This document shows positions 7,906 to 17,577 of a DNA stretch of 64,000 nt, in pieces. Where the stretch lies: assembly GCA_963210315.1 (NCBI GenBank), contig OY723292.1, forward strand, positions 1,922,001 through 1,986,000, written 5' to 3'. This stretch comes from Rhynchopus euleeides (taxonomy: Eukaryota; Euglenozoa; Diplonemea; Diplonemida; Diplonemidae). Positions within the stretch are counted from its first letter, which is position 1; each line of letters opens with the position of its first letter. Both the position numbers and the translations under genes were made by a program. The notes beneath the pieces were generated by a model that saw only the letters and a list, made by a program, of their open reading frames with translations, had not been told where the DNA came from and ran no database searches.

Positions 7906-10560
7906 ATGAGTGGGGCAGGTGATCATGACGTGGAAATGGACAGCCTGCCCCCGGCGGACCCCGCGCAGCCGGAGCCTGAACCCCAGCCTGCCCCCGCGGA
8001 CGAGGAGCAGGAGGAGGAGCCAGCAGGGCCGCCCGCTCAGGCGGAGCCGCCTGCTCAGGTGGACACGCCTCTAACGCAAGCGGTGGACACGCTGTCCAAG
8101 CAGCTGGGGAAGAAGCGCAAGCCGGCGCTTGTCGACGAGGCTGTGGAGCTGGGCATCTACACGAGGCTTGCGAATGGGGAAGTGCAAGAAGAGGGCAGAA
8201 AGCTGAAGCGGTCAAAGGGGGAGGTGGCGGAGGCTGTGGCGAAGTTCCGGATCCGCAATCGACAGCAGGGGCCTGGGAGTGACACAGTGCCACAGACGCA
8301 GGGACGGCAGCCCCTTCCCTCCACAGTTGAGAGGCGTGCGGCATCGGCACGGATCGCTGAGAAGGGGGCTGCCGCCAACATTCCGGAGCAGGCGAAGGTG
8401 AAGGCCTACGACCTTGCTGCACCTCTGATAGATGTGATCGACGAGTTCGACACCTGCTCACAGGTGGAGCTCGGCAAGGCACCCGCAGGTTTCATCAACA
8501 GAGCGTCCCTTCTGAGGATGTTTGAAGAGGGGCAGATGGTTCCCGCCTGTCAGACGTGCTCCCGCCTGTGGAACCCCGGGTCCCAGGCCCTTGATGTGCG
8601 GGGCCACTTCACGGGGGGGAAGCACCTAGACAAGGTGGCGAAGGCGGCTGCCCAGGATGAGGCAGCGCAGAAGACCATCCCTGGGTTGGCTTCACGTCAC
8701 ACGTCTTGCTTCGAACTCAAGGCGACAAAGGCTGCGCTCTACGCAGGCATCACCCCCGCTGCGCTGCACACCGCCCTTGAGGTTCTCAATGGCATCACCA
8801 TCCCGCGGTACGTTCCACGCCTTGGGCCCGTCGTGACGAGGAATAGTCCCAAGGTGATGGAGGAAAGTCGTGCGGCCATCACAGACCGACTCAAGGGGCG
8901 GAGGTGGTCAGTGCTGCACGACTGTGGATCGCTGCTGGGAACGCAGCTGATCTCGATGGTATGTTCAGCACGGAGCTTCAGTGCTGTGCTGGTGGTGCCC
9001 CTCACTGATGCGCCTGTAGCAACGGTCCTGAAGGAGGAGTGGGAGAAACTGGGCCTGAGCGCCCCAATGATGGTGCGTTCTGATCGCGGCGGGAGAAACG
9101 GGGCAGCAAGCAGGGAGGTCGACGCGGAACTCGGCATCCCGTGGGTGTCGTGCATCCCCCACATCGCCAACAACGCTGCGGATTCCGCTGATAAGTGGCT
9201 CAAGAAGCAGAAACTCGAGTTCTTGGCAAGAGTCGAACTTGGGGATTTCACAGACCCCGCCAGTGGCGTGCTGTCATACGTGCTCGTATCCCTGCTGGAT
9301 GCCCTGTTTTCAGGGGAGGACTGCAAGAACAGGGCGCGTCGCTACGTTGAAGCGCAGCAGAAGGTGTTGGAGCCTGCCGGAGCTGACGTGCTGGCAGAAC
9401 TGGTGGAGCGGATGAGCGGGATGGCTGCCGTCGCGAAGCCGCGGGAGAAGGAGGCGCTGTTTGCTGTCTACCGCAGCGAGGTCCCCCCGGGGCTGGCGGC
9501 CCTCACAGAGGCAGCGGACTTCGACGGGTTGCTCGCCGCCGCACGGGGTAAGCTCGCTGAGCTACAGGAGAAGATCCCCGAGAGCGCACCCCCCTGTGTC
9601 AGATGCCCCCTGCTCAGCGACACGCGGTACGAAGCGAGCCTGAAGTGCTACCTGCACTGCCGTGACAGGCTGGCGGCCCTCCACAGCTTCGCGGCTTTGG
9701 AGCTCAAGAACACGCAGAAGCCATGCAGCAGCTTAAATGTTCTGCGAAGCCTGCTGGACCGCTACAGCACTGCCACCCTCCACGCCGACCTCAAGATGAT
9801 GTGTGACAACACGGCACCCCTGCTGCGCGTCTTTCGAAAGTACTCCGACCCCTCTGCCGAGCCGCATGCGCACCAGGTTTGGGGGGACATAGAGGACTGC
9901 ATCCACGACCTCGACGAGGCCGGCGGGATAGCCAGGGGTGAGGCCGAAGAGGCCTACCTCCAGAGAGTCAACACCCACCCCGACCTCTCCGAGAGTGCTT
10001 CACCGGTGGCTGTCCTGCTGAGCGAGTCACTCAAGCGCCTCTGGTGGGGAAATAAAGGAGAGAGCGGGTACTGGTTCTGGCGTGGCGTGCGGCATTTGTG
10101 CCCACAGCAGGCCCTGCTGATGCAGACATGCAAAACCCTCCTTCCTTTTGAGCAGCTGCAACTTGCCCTCCCTCAGTTCTCAGCTGTTGTCACCGTGGAG
10201 GCATGGAGCACATACCTGGCTGGACTCGGAAAATTCGCGAAAGGCAAACCCACCGGCAAGGACAAGGCCTCAGCTGTCGGCTTCTGGGAGAAGTACACGT
10301 CTGCTGGCGAGGGGCTCCGGTGCCTTTCCCTGGACCTGCTGGCGGTGCCTGCAGCTACCACCGGCTGCGACTCGGTGTTCAGCGTAGGGAAAGATGCTCT
10401 TCCTGCCAACCGCAGCGCCGCAAAGCCTGACGTGATGGCAAGTATCGTGTTTCATCACTGCAACCAGGACCTGGCGGTCAGATACCCACAGAGCCATCTC
10501 AGGCATTCCTTCCCCAAGGTGAGGAACAACGGTGGTTGCCAGGAAGTTGACCTGTCGTGA
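7906..10560 (+). CDS. hAT-family transposase
   Basis: This is an 884-aa frame; I chose the ATG at 7906 (MSGAGDHDVEM), although the frame is open to an ATG at 7816. A proline/glutamate-rich N-terminus leads to a BED-like finger (ACQTC, then HFTGGKH). The RNase H-fold catalytic region contains HDCGSL, VRSDRGGRN and the hAT hallmark CIPHIANNA. The C-terminal dimerisation domain has LLAVPAATTGCDSVFSVG, where most relatives have a SERVFS-type motif. The enzyme would bind the palindromic AAGATCTT sites flanking it. The frame is uninterrupted, so it may still be functional. Confidence 0.88.
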   Translation: MSGAGDHDVEMDSLPPADPAQPEPEPQPAPADEEQEEEPAGPPAQAEPPAQVDTPLTQAVDTLSKQLGKKRKPALVDEAVELGIYTRLANGEVQEEGRKLKRSKGEVAEAVAKFRIRNRQQGPGSDTVPQTQGRQPLPSTVERRAASARIAEKGAAANIPEQAKVKAYDLAAPLIDVIDEFDTCSQVELGKAPAGFINRASLLRMFEEGQMVPACQTCSRLWNPGSQALDVRGHFTGGKHLDKVAKAAAQDEAAQKTIPGLASRHTSCFELKATKAALYAGITPAALHTALEVLNGITIPRYVPRLGPVVTRNSPKVMEESRAAITDRLKGRRWSVLHDCGSLLGTQLISMVCSARSFSAVLVVPLTDAPVATVLKEEWEKLGLSAPMMVRSDRGGRNGAASREVDAELGIPWVSCIPHIANNAADSADKWLKKQKLEFLARVELGDFTDPASGVLSYVLVSLLDALFSGEDCKNRARRYVEAQQKVLEPAGADVLAELVERMSGMAAVAKPREKEALFAVYRSEVPPGLAALTEAADFDGLLAAARGKLAELQEKIPESAPPCVRCPLLSDTRYEASLKCYLHCRDRLAALHSFAALELKNTQKPCSSLNVLRSLLDRYSTATLHADLKMMCDNTAPLLRVFRKYSDPSAEPHAHQVWGDIEDCIHDLDEAGGIARGEAEEAYLQRVNTHPDLSESASPVAVLLSESLKRLWWGNKGESGYWFWRGVRHLCPQQALLMQTCKTLLPFEQLQLALPQFSAVVTVEAWSTYLAGLGKFAKGKPTGKDKASAVGFWEKYTSAGEGLRCLSLDLLAVPAATTGCDSVFSVGKDALPANRSAAKPDVMASIVFHHCNQDLAVRYPQSHLRHSFPKVRNNGGCQEVDLS

Positions 10561-11092
10561 TGATCTCAGAAACGTCCTCAGTCCTGGGGTTTTCAACTCC
10601 GGGGATGGGTGTGTGTGTGTGTGTGTGGGGGGGGGGGTAAAGAGTAGAAGAGTGTGGGGGGGGGGGCGGTCAGTTGCATGTATCAGAAATGTTCCAAGTC
10701 ATGGGACGGGGTTTTCAACCCCGGGGTTGGGTGAGGCTGCTTAGCGAATGAAGGGGGGAAATGAGGTTTCTAACCCTGTTGGTGAAACAGGAATGGGGTT
10801 TTCAACTCCTCCTGTACTGTTTGACGTGATCTATTTGTGCACCCCAAACGCTCTCCGTTCACGGGACAGCGAAGCCTGCACTCCTGACTGGGATGTGCCG
10901 TGTGTCTGTAGTATTCCAGCAAGAATACGAAAGGATATTTGCAAAAAAACTAAGATCTTACCTAAGATCTTCGAAAAAAATACTAAGATCTTAATTTTTG
11001 TGCTTTTTTTCACTAAGATCTTAACAGAAAAAAAATTACGACGACGAAGACATGCTCGACGGGTTTCGGGAAAAAAAGGGGGTAAGATCTGT
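10561..11092. repeat. Right subterminal region of hAT
   Basis: A GT microsatellite followed by G runs lies at 10605-10640. A phrase GGGTTTTCAACYCC occurs three times near 10587, 10710 and 10796. AAGATCTT palindromes are at about 10951, 10965, 10982 and 11012, with a related AAGATCTG at 11084. No coding sequence is supported. Confidence 0.6.
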
Positions 11093-11195
11093 TGATAACC
11101 ATGAAAAAATATTTTTATATTTTTCGAAAATATTGGGGGTATGGAAATTTAGGCAAAATTAGCCAAAATTAGCCAATTTAGCCAGGTTTTTTTTC

Positions 11196-11355
11196 GCCAC
11201 ACGGTGGACTCCAGCGGGGGTAGGGTAACCCTTTTCGGGAGTCTCAACTAGGGGGAGTCCAACTCCCGCTAGCGGGAGTCTATACTCCCGCTAGGGGGAG
11301 TCTGACTCCCCCTAGCGGGAGTCTTTTCACCTATTTTCACTCATTTTTCCCATGA
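11196..11355 (+). repeat. Left palindromic arm of element D
   Basis: Repeated palindromes CTCCCGCTAGCGGGAG and CCCCCTAGCGGGAGTC form stacked potential hairpins. The arm is the reverse complement of 14064-14243, although the right arm holds more palindrome units. Confidence 0.8.
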
Positions 11356-11450
11356 TACCTATGCAATGTGGCACTCGTCACTGAAGTACAGCCACACCAA
11401 ACGAAACGGACGTTTCCACCCATCCCAGCTCGCAGACCTGATTCACAAAA

Positions 11451-11831
11451 ATGGGGAAGACGACAACGAAGCCGGCAGCGAAGCCGGCGGCAAAGTCGAT
11501 TAAGAAGAAGAAGAGCGCAGAGAGTCCCGAGGCTGCGGAGGCGACGAACATTGTGCATGATTTTTGCACGGCCTTCCCTGTTAAAAAAGGGGGCAGTGTG
11601 CTGACACTGGGATCCATTAGAAGGCTCCTAGCAACGGTGTTGAGCAAGGAGCTCCACCAGCACAGCACCCAGGTGGCCAACGCAATCATCGCCATGTCTT
11701 CCCTGACATGGATAAGTTCGCTGTCAGGGAAGTCGCAACGATGCGGAAGGAGGGCGCTCTCCGTCATATACAAGGTGGAGGCGAAGTATGGCAAGGTGCA
11801 GGATACAAACGTGTCGTCGGGGGCAGCCTGA
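11451..11831 (+). CDS. Small basic protein with weak histone-like pattern
   Basis: This 126-aa frame starts with a lysine/alanine-rich tail (MGKTTTKPAAKPAAKSIKKK), as histones do. Residues about 48-80 (SVLTLGSIRRLLATVLSKEL, then HQHSTQVANAII) follow the spacing of the H2B C-terminal half: strand, helix, ELxxH, helix. The following part may be frameshifted, because an overlapping frame from 11708 reads MDKFAVREVATMRKEG. I see only a pattern match, not a diagnostic motif. Alternatives are an unrelated DNA-binding protein of the element or a captured, decaying histone gene. Confidence 0.4.
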   Translation: MGKTTTKPAAKPAAKSIKKKKSAESPEAAEATNIVHDFCTAFPVKKGGSVLTLGSIRRLLATVLSKELHQHSTQVANAIIAMSSLTWISSLSGKSQRCGRRALSVIYKVEAKYGKVQDTNVSSGAA

Positions 11832-11982
11832 AGCCGCGAATGATCGCGACACGGGCGAACGGCTTGGCACCGTGGGTCTGGATAGATGCTGGAGTTCGGC
11901 CGGGTGAAACCGGAAGTCGCAGCAAAATTTGCCCCCCCAGATTTCTTCCTCAAACCCACCCGTGGGCTGATCCGGCCTTGCA

Positions 11983-12073
11983 CGGTGGACTCCAGCGGGG
12001 GTAGGGTACCACTACCGGGTTTAACCCTTTTCGGGAGTCTCAACTAGGGGGAGTCCAACTCCCGCTAGCGGGA
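11983..12073 (+). repeat. Internal direct copy of the element D arm
   Basis: This copies the start of the left arm (CACGGTGGACTCCAGC to CTCCCGCTAGCGGGAG) with a short insertion after GGGTA. Because it is direct, not inverted, relative to 11196, the segment 11196-12073 may be a unit in its own right or a tandem insertion. Confidence 0.75.
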
Positions 12074-12320
12074 GTATAGATCAGCAGTGGGCAACAATGA
12101 GGCGATGCGGGGGGCGAGGGCACCGATGCTCACTGTGCGACATCCCAGAAGAACGCTGGTATCAACAGGTGCATCGATACCCGCACCTGACTCTCTCTGA
12201 GATGAAAGAGGCTGGCTACCCCTCCCTCTTGGCAGGTGTGCTTCCCAATGCCCGCTACGTCACCCCAGCACTCCATGACTGCAAGGGGCTCGCCATGCGG
12301 CTGATCAGGGTACTGGATGA

Positions 12321-12981
12321 CAGGGGTGGAGCTTGGGGGTTTTTTCGGGTCAGCTGACCTGATTTTCTGCAGGCCCTCACAAAAAATCAGGTCAGGGGTA
12401 AAAAGAAAAAAAAATATAGATTTTCGGGAAACCGGAAAAGTTGGCTCCTCGCCTTGGGGCCTCAAGGTGACCAGGAGGCGTTTCGTGAGCAAAGTGACCC
12501 CAGCGACATGAGCACAGGCCTCAAACAGTCACAATAGAGGACAAATGAAGCTGCCCAACCCGTACCGTGCAACAGACGTTTACTACCGTGGCCTCCGGTG
12601 GCTGGGGGGCTCCGCCCCCCAGACCCCCCTGTGGCATGTGCCTGTCTTGTACCCAAGCCCTTTACATCAGGGAATCTCAGTATCCTCAGGAGGACGCAGC
12701 CAACTCACACAGAATCCGTACGCCCGCAAGTCACAGATGTTCACTACCGTGGCCTCCGGCGGCTGGGAGCTCCGCCTCCCAGACCCCCCCTACGGCATGT
12801 GTTTGTCTTGTAACCAAGTCCTTGCGCGTCCGGGGCTGCATATCGGTTCCGGTACCTCGCGGGAGGCTGGGCCCGAGCACTGATCTCTGAGACGAACCGG
12901 GGGGGAACCCATAAGAAAAAATTGGCTGACCCGATCTGACCCGATCCAGCCCGCAACCCCATATTTCAAGCTCCACCCCTG
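12321..12981. mobile_element. Non-autonomous hAT with 8-bp duplication
   Basis: Perfect 15-bp TIRs CAGGGGTGGAGCTTG are flanked by CTGGATGA at 12313-12320 and 12982-12989, the canonical hAT signature. The interior holds two copies of a GTGGCCTCCGG block with a strong hairpin CTGGGGGGCTCCGCCCCCCA (around 12602 and 12762) and no transposase. The same block recurs twice at 62520-62790. Confidence 0.92.
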
Positions 12982-13035
12982 CTGGATGAGACAACAAAAA
13001 AATATTCGACAAGACCTGTACAAACCTTGCACTGA

Positions 13036-13902
13036 ATGTGTCGCAGCATGGGACAGGTGCTCAGTTCCGGAAGGTCGTGCTTGCCTGTCACAGGACACAC
13101 CTACAAGGGCTTGTTCCGCTACCTCTTTGTCTCCCTTGCAGACCTCATGCATTTCCGGTATGCAGACATCCCCTGGCGCTTCTGGGGATGCAAGGATGAG
13201 TCAGCCCGGATTCCCTTCTTGCGTGCTCGGATCTCAGGGCATATATTTCACTGGTTGATGGAGCATGCCGAAAAGGGATCAACGCGCAATGCCTACGTAC
13301 ACAGTCTCCATCATTGGTGGGCTCCAGAAGATGCAGTGCCTCTGCAGAACAACGACGAATTTGAAGAAGCAGAGAACGGACATCGCAAGAAAGATGCCGT
13401 TACAATCGCCAGCTCCGCAACTTACGAGAGAGATCTTGCGATGGCAGAAGAGAAGCGGCGCGCATCGGGCATGCCTTGGAAGGTTGCGCACCTGTCGCAG
13501 GACGGGATCCTCGGGTATAGAGAAGTCATCCTGTGTCCGTGTCTGCACACCCGACACGCTCATAGATTGGCTGTGTATGTTCTTTGCACACAGTTGACAC
13601 AGCTGCAGAAGGGGTTTGTGCACTGCAACACACAGGACTTCGTTGAACCCATCAGCGCGCCCTACTTCCTGTTCCGGTTCCCCGAAGGACACCGCAAATT
13701 ATCGCTCTGCTTGTGCAAAATGCCAATCCCGCTGGGGGCGACTTTCACACCATTCGTGTCATCCGAGGCGACTTTGAGCACGCTTGACCAACGCGCACAG
13801 CAGGAGGGGGATGACAGTTCTGACGAAGAAGATGAGGCCTGCAGGATGGCTTGTCTTGCCCAAGGTGTAACACAACTACGACAGGCGATGGCCGCACTTT
13901 GA
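13036..13902 (+). CDS. Unknown protein, 3' part of the element D ORF
   Basis: The 288-aa frame begins MCRSMGQVLSSG, just after the TGA noted above. It contains aromatic-rich stretches (YKGLFRYLFVSLADLMHFRY, ISGHIFHWLMEH), an acidic tail (EGDDSSDEEDEA) and scattered Cys/His (CPCLHTRHAH). No catalytic signature is recognised. Its GC content and lack of stops support real coding history. It could be a transposase or accessory protein of element D. Confidence 0.5.
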   Translation: MCRSMGQVLSSGRSCLPVTGHTYKGLFRYLFVSLADLMHFRYADIPWRFWGCKDESARIPFLRARISGHIFHWLMEHAEKGSTRNAYVHSLHHWWAPEDAVPLQNNDEFEEAENGHRKKDAVTIASSATYERDLAMAEEKRRASGMPWKVAHLSQDGILGYREVILCPCLHTRHAHRLAVYVLCTQLTQLQKGFVHCNTQDFVEPISAPYFLFRFPEGHRKLSLCLCKMPIPLGATFTPFVSSEATLSTLDQRAQQEGDDSSDEEDEACRMACLAQGVTQLRQAMAAL

Positions 13903-14063
13903 CACCTCAAATTCTAACCGCTCACCTCCGCAGGTGTAGCCGCTACCAGGAGGATAGGTAGGTAGTCCAGAGTCCGGGGAAACTGACAGAAGCAAAACAA
14001 GCCCCTCCCCATCCCTCTTCCACCATGATTTTACCCCCCACGCCAGTAGACTGTAACTATATC

Positions 14064-14243
14064 ATGGGAAAAATGGATGAAAATAGGTGAAAAGACTCCC
14101 GCTAGGGGGAGTCAGACTCCCCCTAGCGGGAGTATAGACTCCCGCTAGCGGGAGTCTGGACTCCCGCTAGCGGGAGTCTTTGACACCCGCTCAGACTCCC
14201 GCTCCCAGACTCCCGCTAGGGCCGCTGGAGTCCACCGTGCAAT
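14064..14243 (-). repeat. Right palindromic arm of element D
   Basis: This is the inverted counterpart of 11196-11355, with at least four full CCCGCTAGCGGG palindromes plus partial ones. It closes at the outer side with GGAGTCCACCGTGCA. Confidence 0.8.
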
Positions 14244-14775
14244 TTTTGAAAACTTCGAAAAAAATCGAAAAAAACGCCTAACTGTTTTTAGCCACTACGG
14301 CTAGCCACAGTGGCTAAATTTCCATACGGCCCTGGTGACCCGGGGTCCGAAATTTCGACATGTCGAAAAAACAATTTTGCACATAACACACCTGTGTGGT
14401 ACGGGAAATGCTACGAGGAACGCGATGGACTCGGGACTGCTGCTGGCCTCTCTTGCTATGGTTTACTTATGTTTCGTGCTCCACCTGCTCCACCTCATTC
14501 TGCACTTCAGATGATCCACTTCACGTGGGTTACGGGGTTTGGGACAACGATGATATGTTGTGTCCGACGACAAGGTAAGGTAAGCTCATCGAGGTACACC
14601 AAACCGGAGTTGTCAAATCAAAAAAAAGACACACCGCCCGAGAGGCAATTGGTGTGACACAACAGCGATGACACAACCACTCTGCCCGAGGGGGCGCGTT
14701 TTTAGCGACCGAGACCTCCTCTCCTGACTGAGGGACACACGATCTGACCGTCTGAGAGACGCAGCATTCTACCCT

Positions 14776-15540
14776 GCCCGAGGGGCACCCACTCTCCTGA
14801 CCGAGAGACACGCAGTCTTGCCCGAGGGGCACCTGGTTTCCTGACCGAGACAATATTCTGCCCGAGGGGCACTCACTCTCCCGACCGAGAGACACGCAGT
14901 TTTGCCCGAGGGGCACCTGTTCTCCTGACCGAGACAATATTCTGCCCGAGGGGCACCCACTCTCCCGACCGAGAGACGCAGCATCTCGCCCGAGGGGCAC
15001 CTGTTCTCCTGACCGAGACAAACATTTTGCCCGAGGGGCACCCACTCTCCCGACCGAGAGACACGCAGTCTTGCCCGAGGGGCACCTGTTCTCCTGACCG
15101 AGACAATATTCTGCCCGAGGGGCATCCACTCTCCCGACCGAGAGACGCAGCATCTCGCCCGAGGGGCACCTGTTCTCCTGACCGAGACAATATTCTGCCC
15201 GAGGGGCATCCACTCTCCCGACCGAGAGACGCAGCATCTCGCCCGAGGGGCACCTGTTCTCCTGACCGAGACAATATTCTGCCCGAGGGGCACTCACTCT
15301 CCCGACCGAGAGACACGCAGTTTTGCCCGAGGGGCACCCGTTATCCTGACCGAGACAAAACTATGCCCGAGGGGCACCCACTCTCCCGACCGAGAGACGC
15401 AGCATCTCGCCCGAGGGGCACCTGTTCTCCCGAGGGGCACTCACTCTCCCGACCGAGACAAAAATTTTGCCCGAGGGGCACCCGCTCTCCCGACCGAGAG
15501 ATACACAATCTTGCCCGAGGGGCACCAAATCCCGACCGAG
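14776..15540 (+). repeat. Minisatellite array 1 of element B copy 1
   Basis: Units of about 40 bp alternate between two types built on GCCCGAGGGGCACC and CTCCCGACCGAGAGA, giving a super-period near 82 bp. GCCC/GGGC can form short stems. Long open frames through the array on both strands are a by-product of the repeat. Confidence 0.92.
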
Positions 15541-15994
15541 AAGACGACCCTCACACCATGCTCGTGTCAGGTCTCAAGAGGGCTGAAGCCGCGGTTGAGG
15601 ACAACAACACCCCCACGCACTGGTTCTAATAAATGACGGCGAGGTGCACGGGGGGATCAGCACGAAGGAGGGGCGCAAAAAGATGGGGATGATGACGCCG
15701 TGGTGTTCAAGGTGGTCCTCCGCCGCTTATGAACGTGACAGCGGGACAGCGCTGCGCCCGTGGCCGCAGCGGATTGAGGACATTCCCATCAGCCATCGAG
15801 ACTATCACCGCGCCTCGCCGAAAACCTGCTTCACGCTTGATCGCGCTCAAGGTTTCCAAACGCATACTTCAGCTGGAGGTTCCGTCACAGAGGCGCTGAC
15901 AAAGGCGGGACCAAGAGCAACAGTCGGGTGCTGATAAATGGGTCGATACTGATGCAGCAAAGTGACGTCAGTGATATCCAACTCCTACTTTCCT

Positions 15995-16770
15995 GACCGA
16001 GACACGATCTTGCCGAGGAGCATCGGACCGAGACACCCACTTCTGCCTGAGAGGCACCTAGCCGAGACGCATTTTTCCTGCCCGAGGGGCATCTCGCCGA
16101 GACATTACCTGCCTGAGGGGCACCTGGCCACGACATACCTACAGCTTACGCTTGCGGGGCACCCTGCCTGAGGAGCACCTGGCCAAGACATACATTTCCG
16201 CCTACGAGGCACCCTGCCCGAGGGGCACCTGGTCAAGACACACACTTCCGCCTACGGGGCACCCTGCCCGAGGGGCACCTGGCCAAGACAGACACCTCTG
16301 CCTACGAGGCACCCTGCCCGAGGGGCACCTGGCCAAGACAGACACTTCCGCCTACGAGGCACCCTGCCCGAGGGGCACCTGGCCAAGACAGACACTTCCG
16401 CCTACGAGGCACCCTGCCCGAGGGGCACCTGGCCAAGACAGACACTTCCGCCTACGAGGCACCCTGCCCGAGGGGCACCTGGTCAAGACATACATTTCCG
16501 CCTACGGGGCACCCTGCCTGAGGGGCATCTGGCCGCGACATACACTTCCGCCTACGGGGCACCCTGCCTGAGGGGCATCTGGCCAAGACGCACATTCATG
16601 CCCGAGGGACACCGGGCCGAGACATTACATTCCCTGCCTGAGGGACACCTGGCCGAGACACATTCCTGCCGAGGGGCACTCACTCCCGACCGCGAGACGC
16701 AGGATTTTGCCTGAGGGGCACCTCCTCTCCTGACCGAGACACAACCCCGCCCAGCACAGTGCCGAGGGGC
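15995..16770 (+). repeat. Minisatellite array 2 of element B copy 1
   Basis: Units of about 50 bp, for example CCTGCCCGAGGGGCACCTGG followed by CCAAGACA and a CTTCCGCCTACGAGG stretch. They share the GCCCGAGGGGCAC kernel with array 1. Edge units are degenerate. Confidence 0.92.
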
Positions 16771-16953
16771 ATTTACGCTTTCGACTGGAATACCGAGCCT
16801 GACCCGGGGAGACACAATCGTGCCACAATCGGGAGGGGCATACTCTCTTGATTGAGAAATACACCTTTTTTGCCCGAGCGACGGCACCTGAAGGCGGAAG
16901 GGTGGCCTGTCACACACAGCCTGCCAGATCCAGCTCGAGCACGGTGACGCGAC

Positions 16954-17577
16954 GTGAGCTTTCCGAGGGCGACAGTTTTCGTGTACCAATGCAACGCCCC
17001 CGGACACGCCCCCGAGAAGCCGGCACGTCTGTCGTGCCCAGCTTATCTGCGCGAATGCCGACTACGCGCACCCCGGCGTCAAGCGGATGCCCGCACACGC
17101 CCCAAGCGGGGCATACTCCGTCGAAGCATAGTCTCCCTGCCGGGGGACACACATTCAAGCCTGCATTATTCACAGGGGTCAGGGGGAGTTCCGGGCGTCT
17201 GGGGCCCGGTGTTGAGACGTACGACCTCACAGTTCCATGCAGGGAAGGGGAGCTGCTGACTGGACACCTGCGAGGTGCCGTGGGACATACACAGAGATCA
17301 GGTATCCAACACAGCCGAGACGCTCTCCCAAGCTGCACTGCTCGGGGAGCAAAAGAAGCAGCGACTGAGAGACGCGTCCGCATCGCCTGTGTCAGCGGTG
17401 CCGCCGCTGAGGGGGTCCACCGAAACCGCAGCCATGGCAGCGGGCCGAGATCATTCCACAAGGTTGGGGGGCAGTCGGCCAGTCTTCCCGAGTACCCAGC
17501 AGCCTACTCGACAAGCCCGAACAGCGACTGCAGCGTGCGACAAGCTCCGGTCCGCGGGGACTCACCTCTCTCATTAA
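16954..17577 (+). other. Possible degraded gag remnant in element B
   Basis: One frame reads VFVYQCNAPGH and then LSCPAYLRECRL, spaced like the finger of the element 1 Gag (IFETCNTTH, then SCHDC). About 100 codons later another frame reads TAETLSQAALLGEQKKQRL, a coiled-coil-like stretch in the corresponding place. Frames shift between them, and overlapping frames on both strands are equally open, so this is suggestive only. Confidence 0.25.

Larger units (their letters stand above)
7476..11103 (+). mobile_element. hAT transposon with AAGATCTT subterminal repeats
   Basis: The left end CATGGTTTTCAACAGATCTT (from 7476) is matched by the reverse complement at 11084-11103 with one mismatch. Inside each end are about five palindromic AAGATCTT sites (left 7490-7597, right 10950-11092), several extended to CTAAGATCTTAG. 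Such clusters are typical transposase-binding repeats of hAT elements. Weaker inverted similarity continues outward (CCCCCAA at 7407 against GGGGG at 11135), so the true ends could be about 70 bp further out. No clean 8-bp duplication was found. Confidence 0.72.
12097..13902 (+). pseudogene. Unknown element D ORF interrupted by a hAT insertion
   Basis: The frame at 12097-12320 (ending RLIRVLD) and the frame from 12982 are in the same phase once the hAT at 12321-12981 and one copy of its 8-bp duplication are discounted. One TGA (13033-13035) then separates the upstream part from the long ORF at 13036-13902. The upstream part contains CSLCDIPEERW and YVTPALHDCKG. I do not recognise the family; its place inside the inverted arms suggests an element-encoded protein. 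It is broken by the insertion and by the stop. Confidence 0.6.
11139..14325. mobile_element. Element D: long palindromic inverted arms, two ORFs
   Basis: The outer ends match as inverted copies (GTATGGAAATTTAG at 11139 and its complement at 14312-14325). Inside lie arms of roughly 150-180 bp (11196-11355 and 14064-14243) built from the perfect palindrome GACTCCCGCTAGCGGGAGTC and variants. Each arm begins CACGGTGGACTCCAGC and ends in matching TTTTCACCTATTTTCA sequence. The body carries a small basic ORF (11451-11831), a third direct copy of the arm (11983-12073) and an unknown ORF split by a hAT insertion. No known transposase is recognisable, so the superfamily is undecided. Confidence 0.65.

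Noticed and set aside
14530-15629. Long frames on both strands (CPSGRILSRSG-type peptides), repeated at 34871-35958 and 55266-56642
   Set aside because: Produced by the stop-free ~40-bp array of element B; the frames differ between copies as the array changes.
14760-16770. CRISPR-like array
   Set aside because: Repeats are contiguous minisatellite units without unique spacers, in a eukaryotic transposon.
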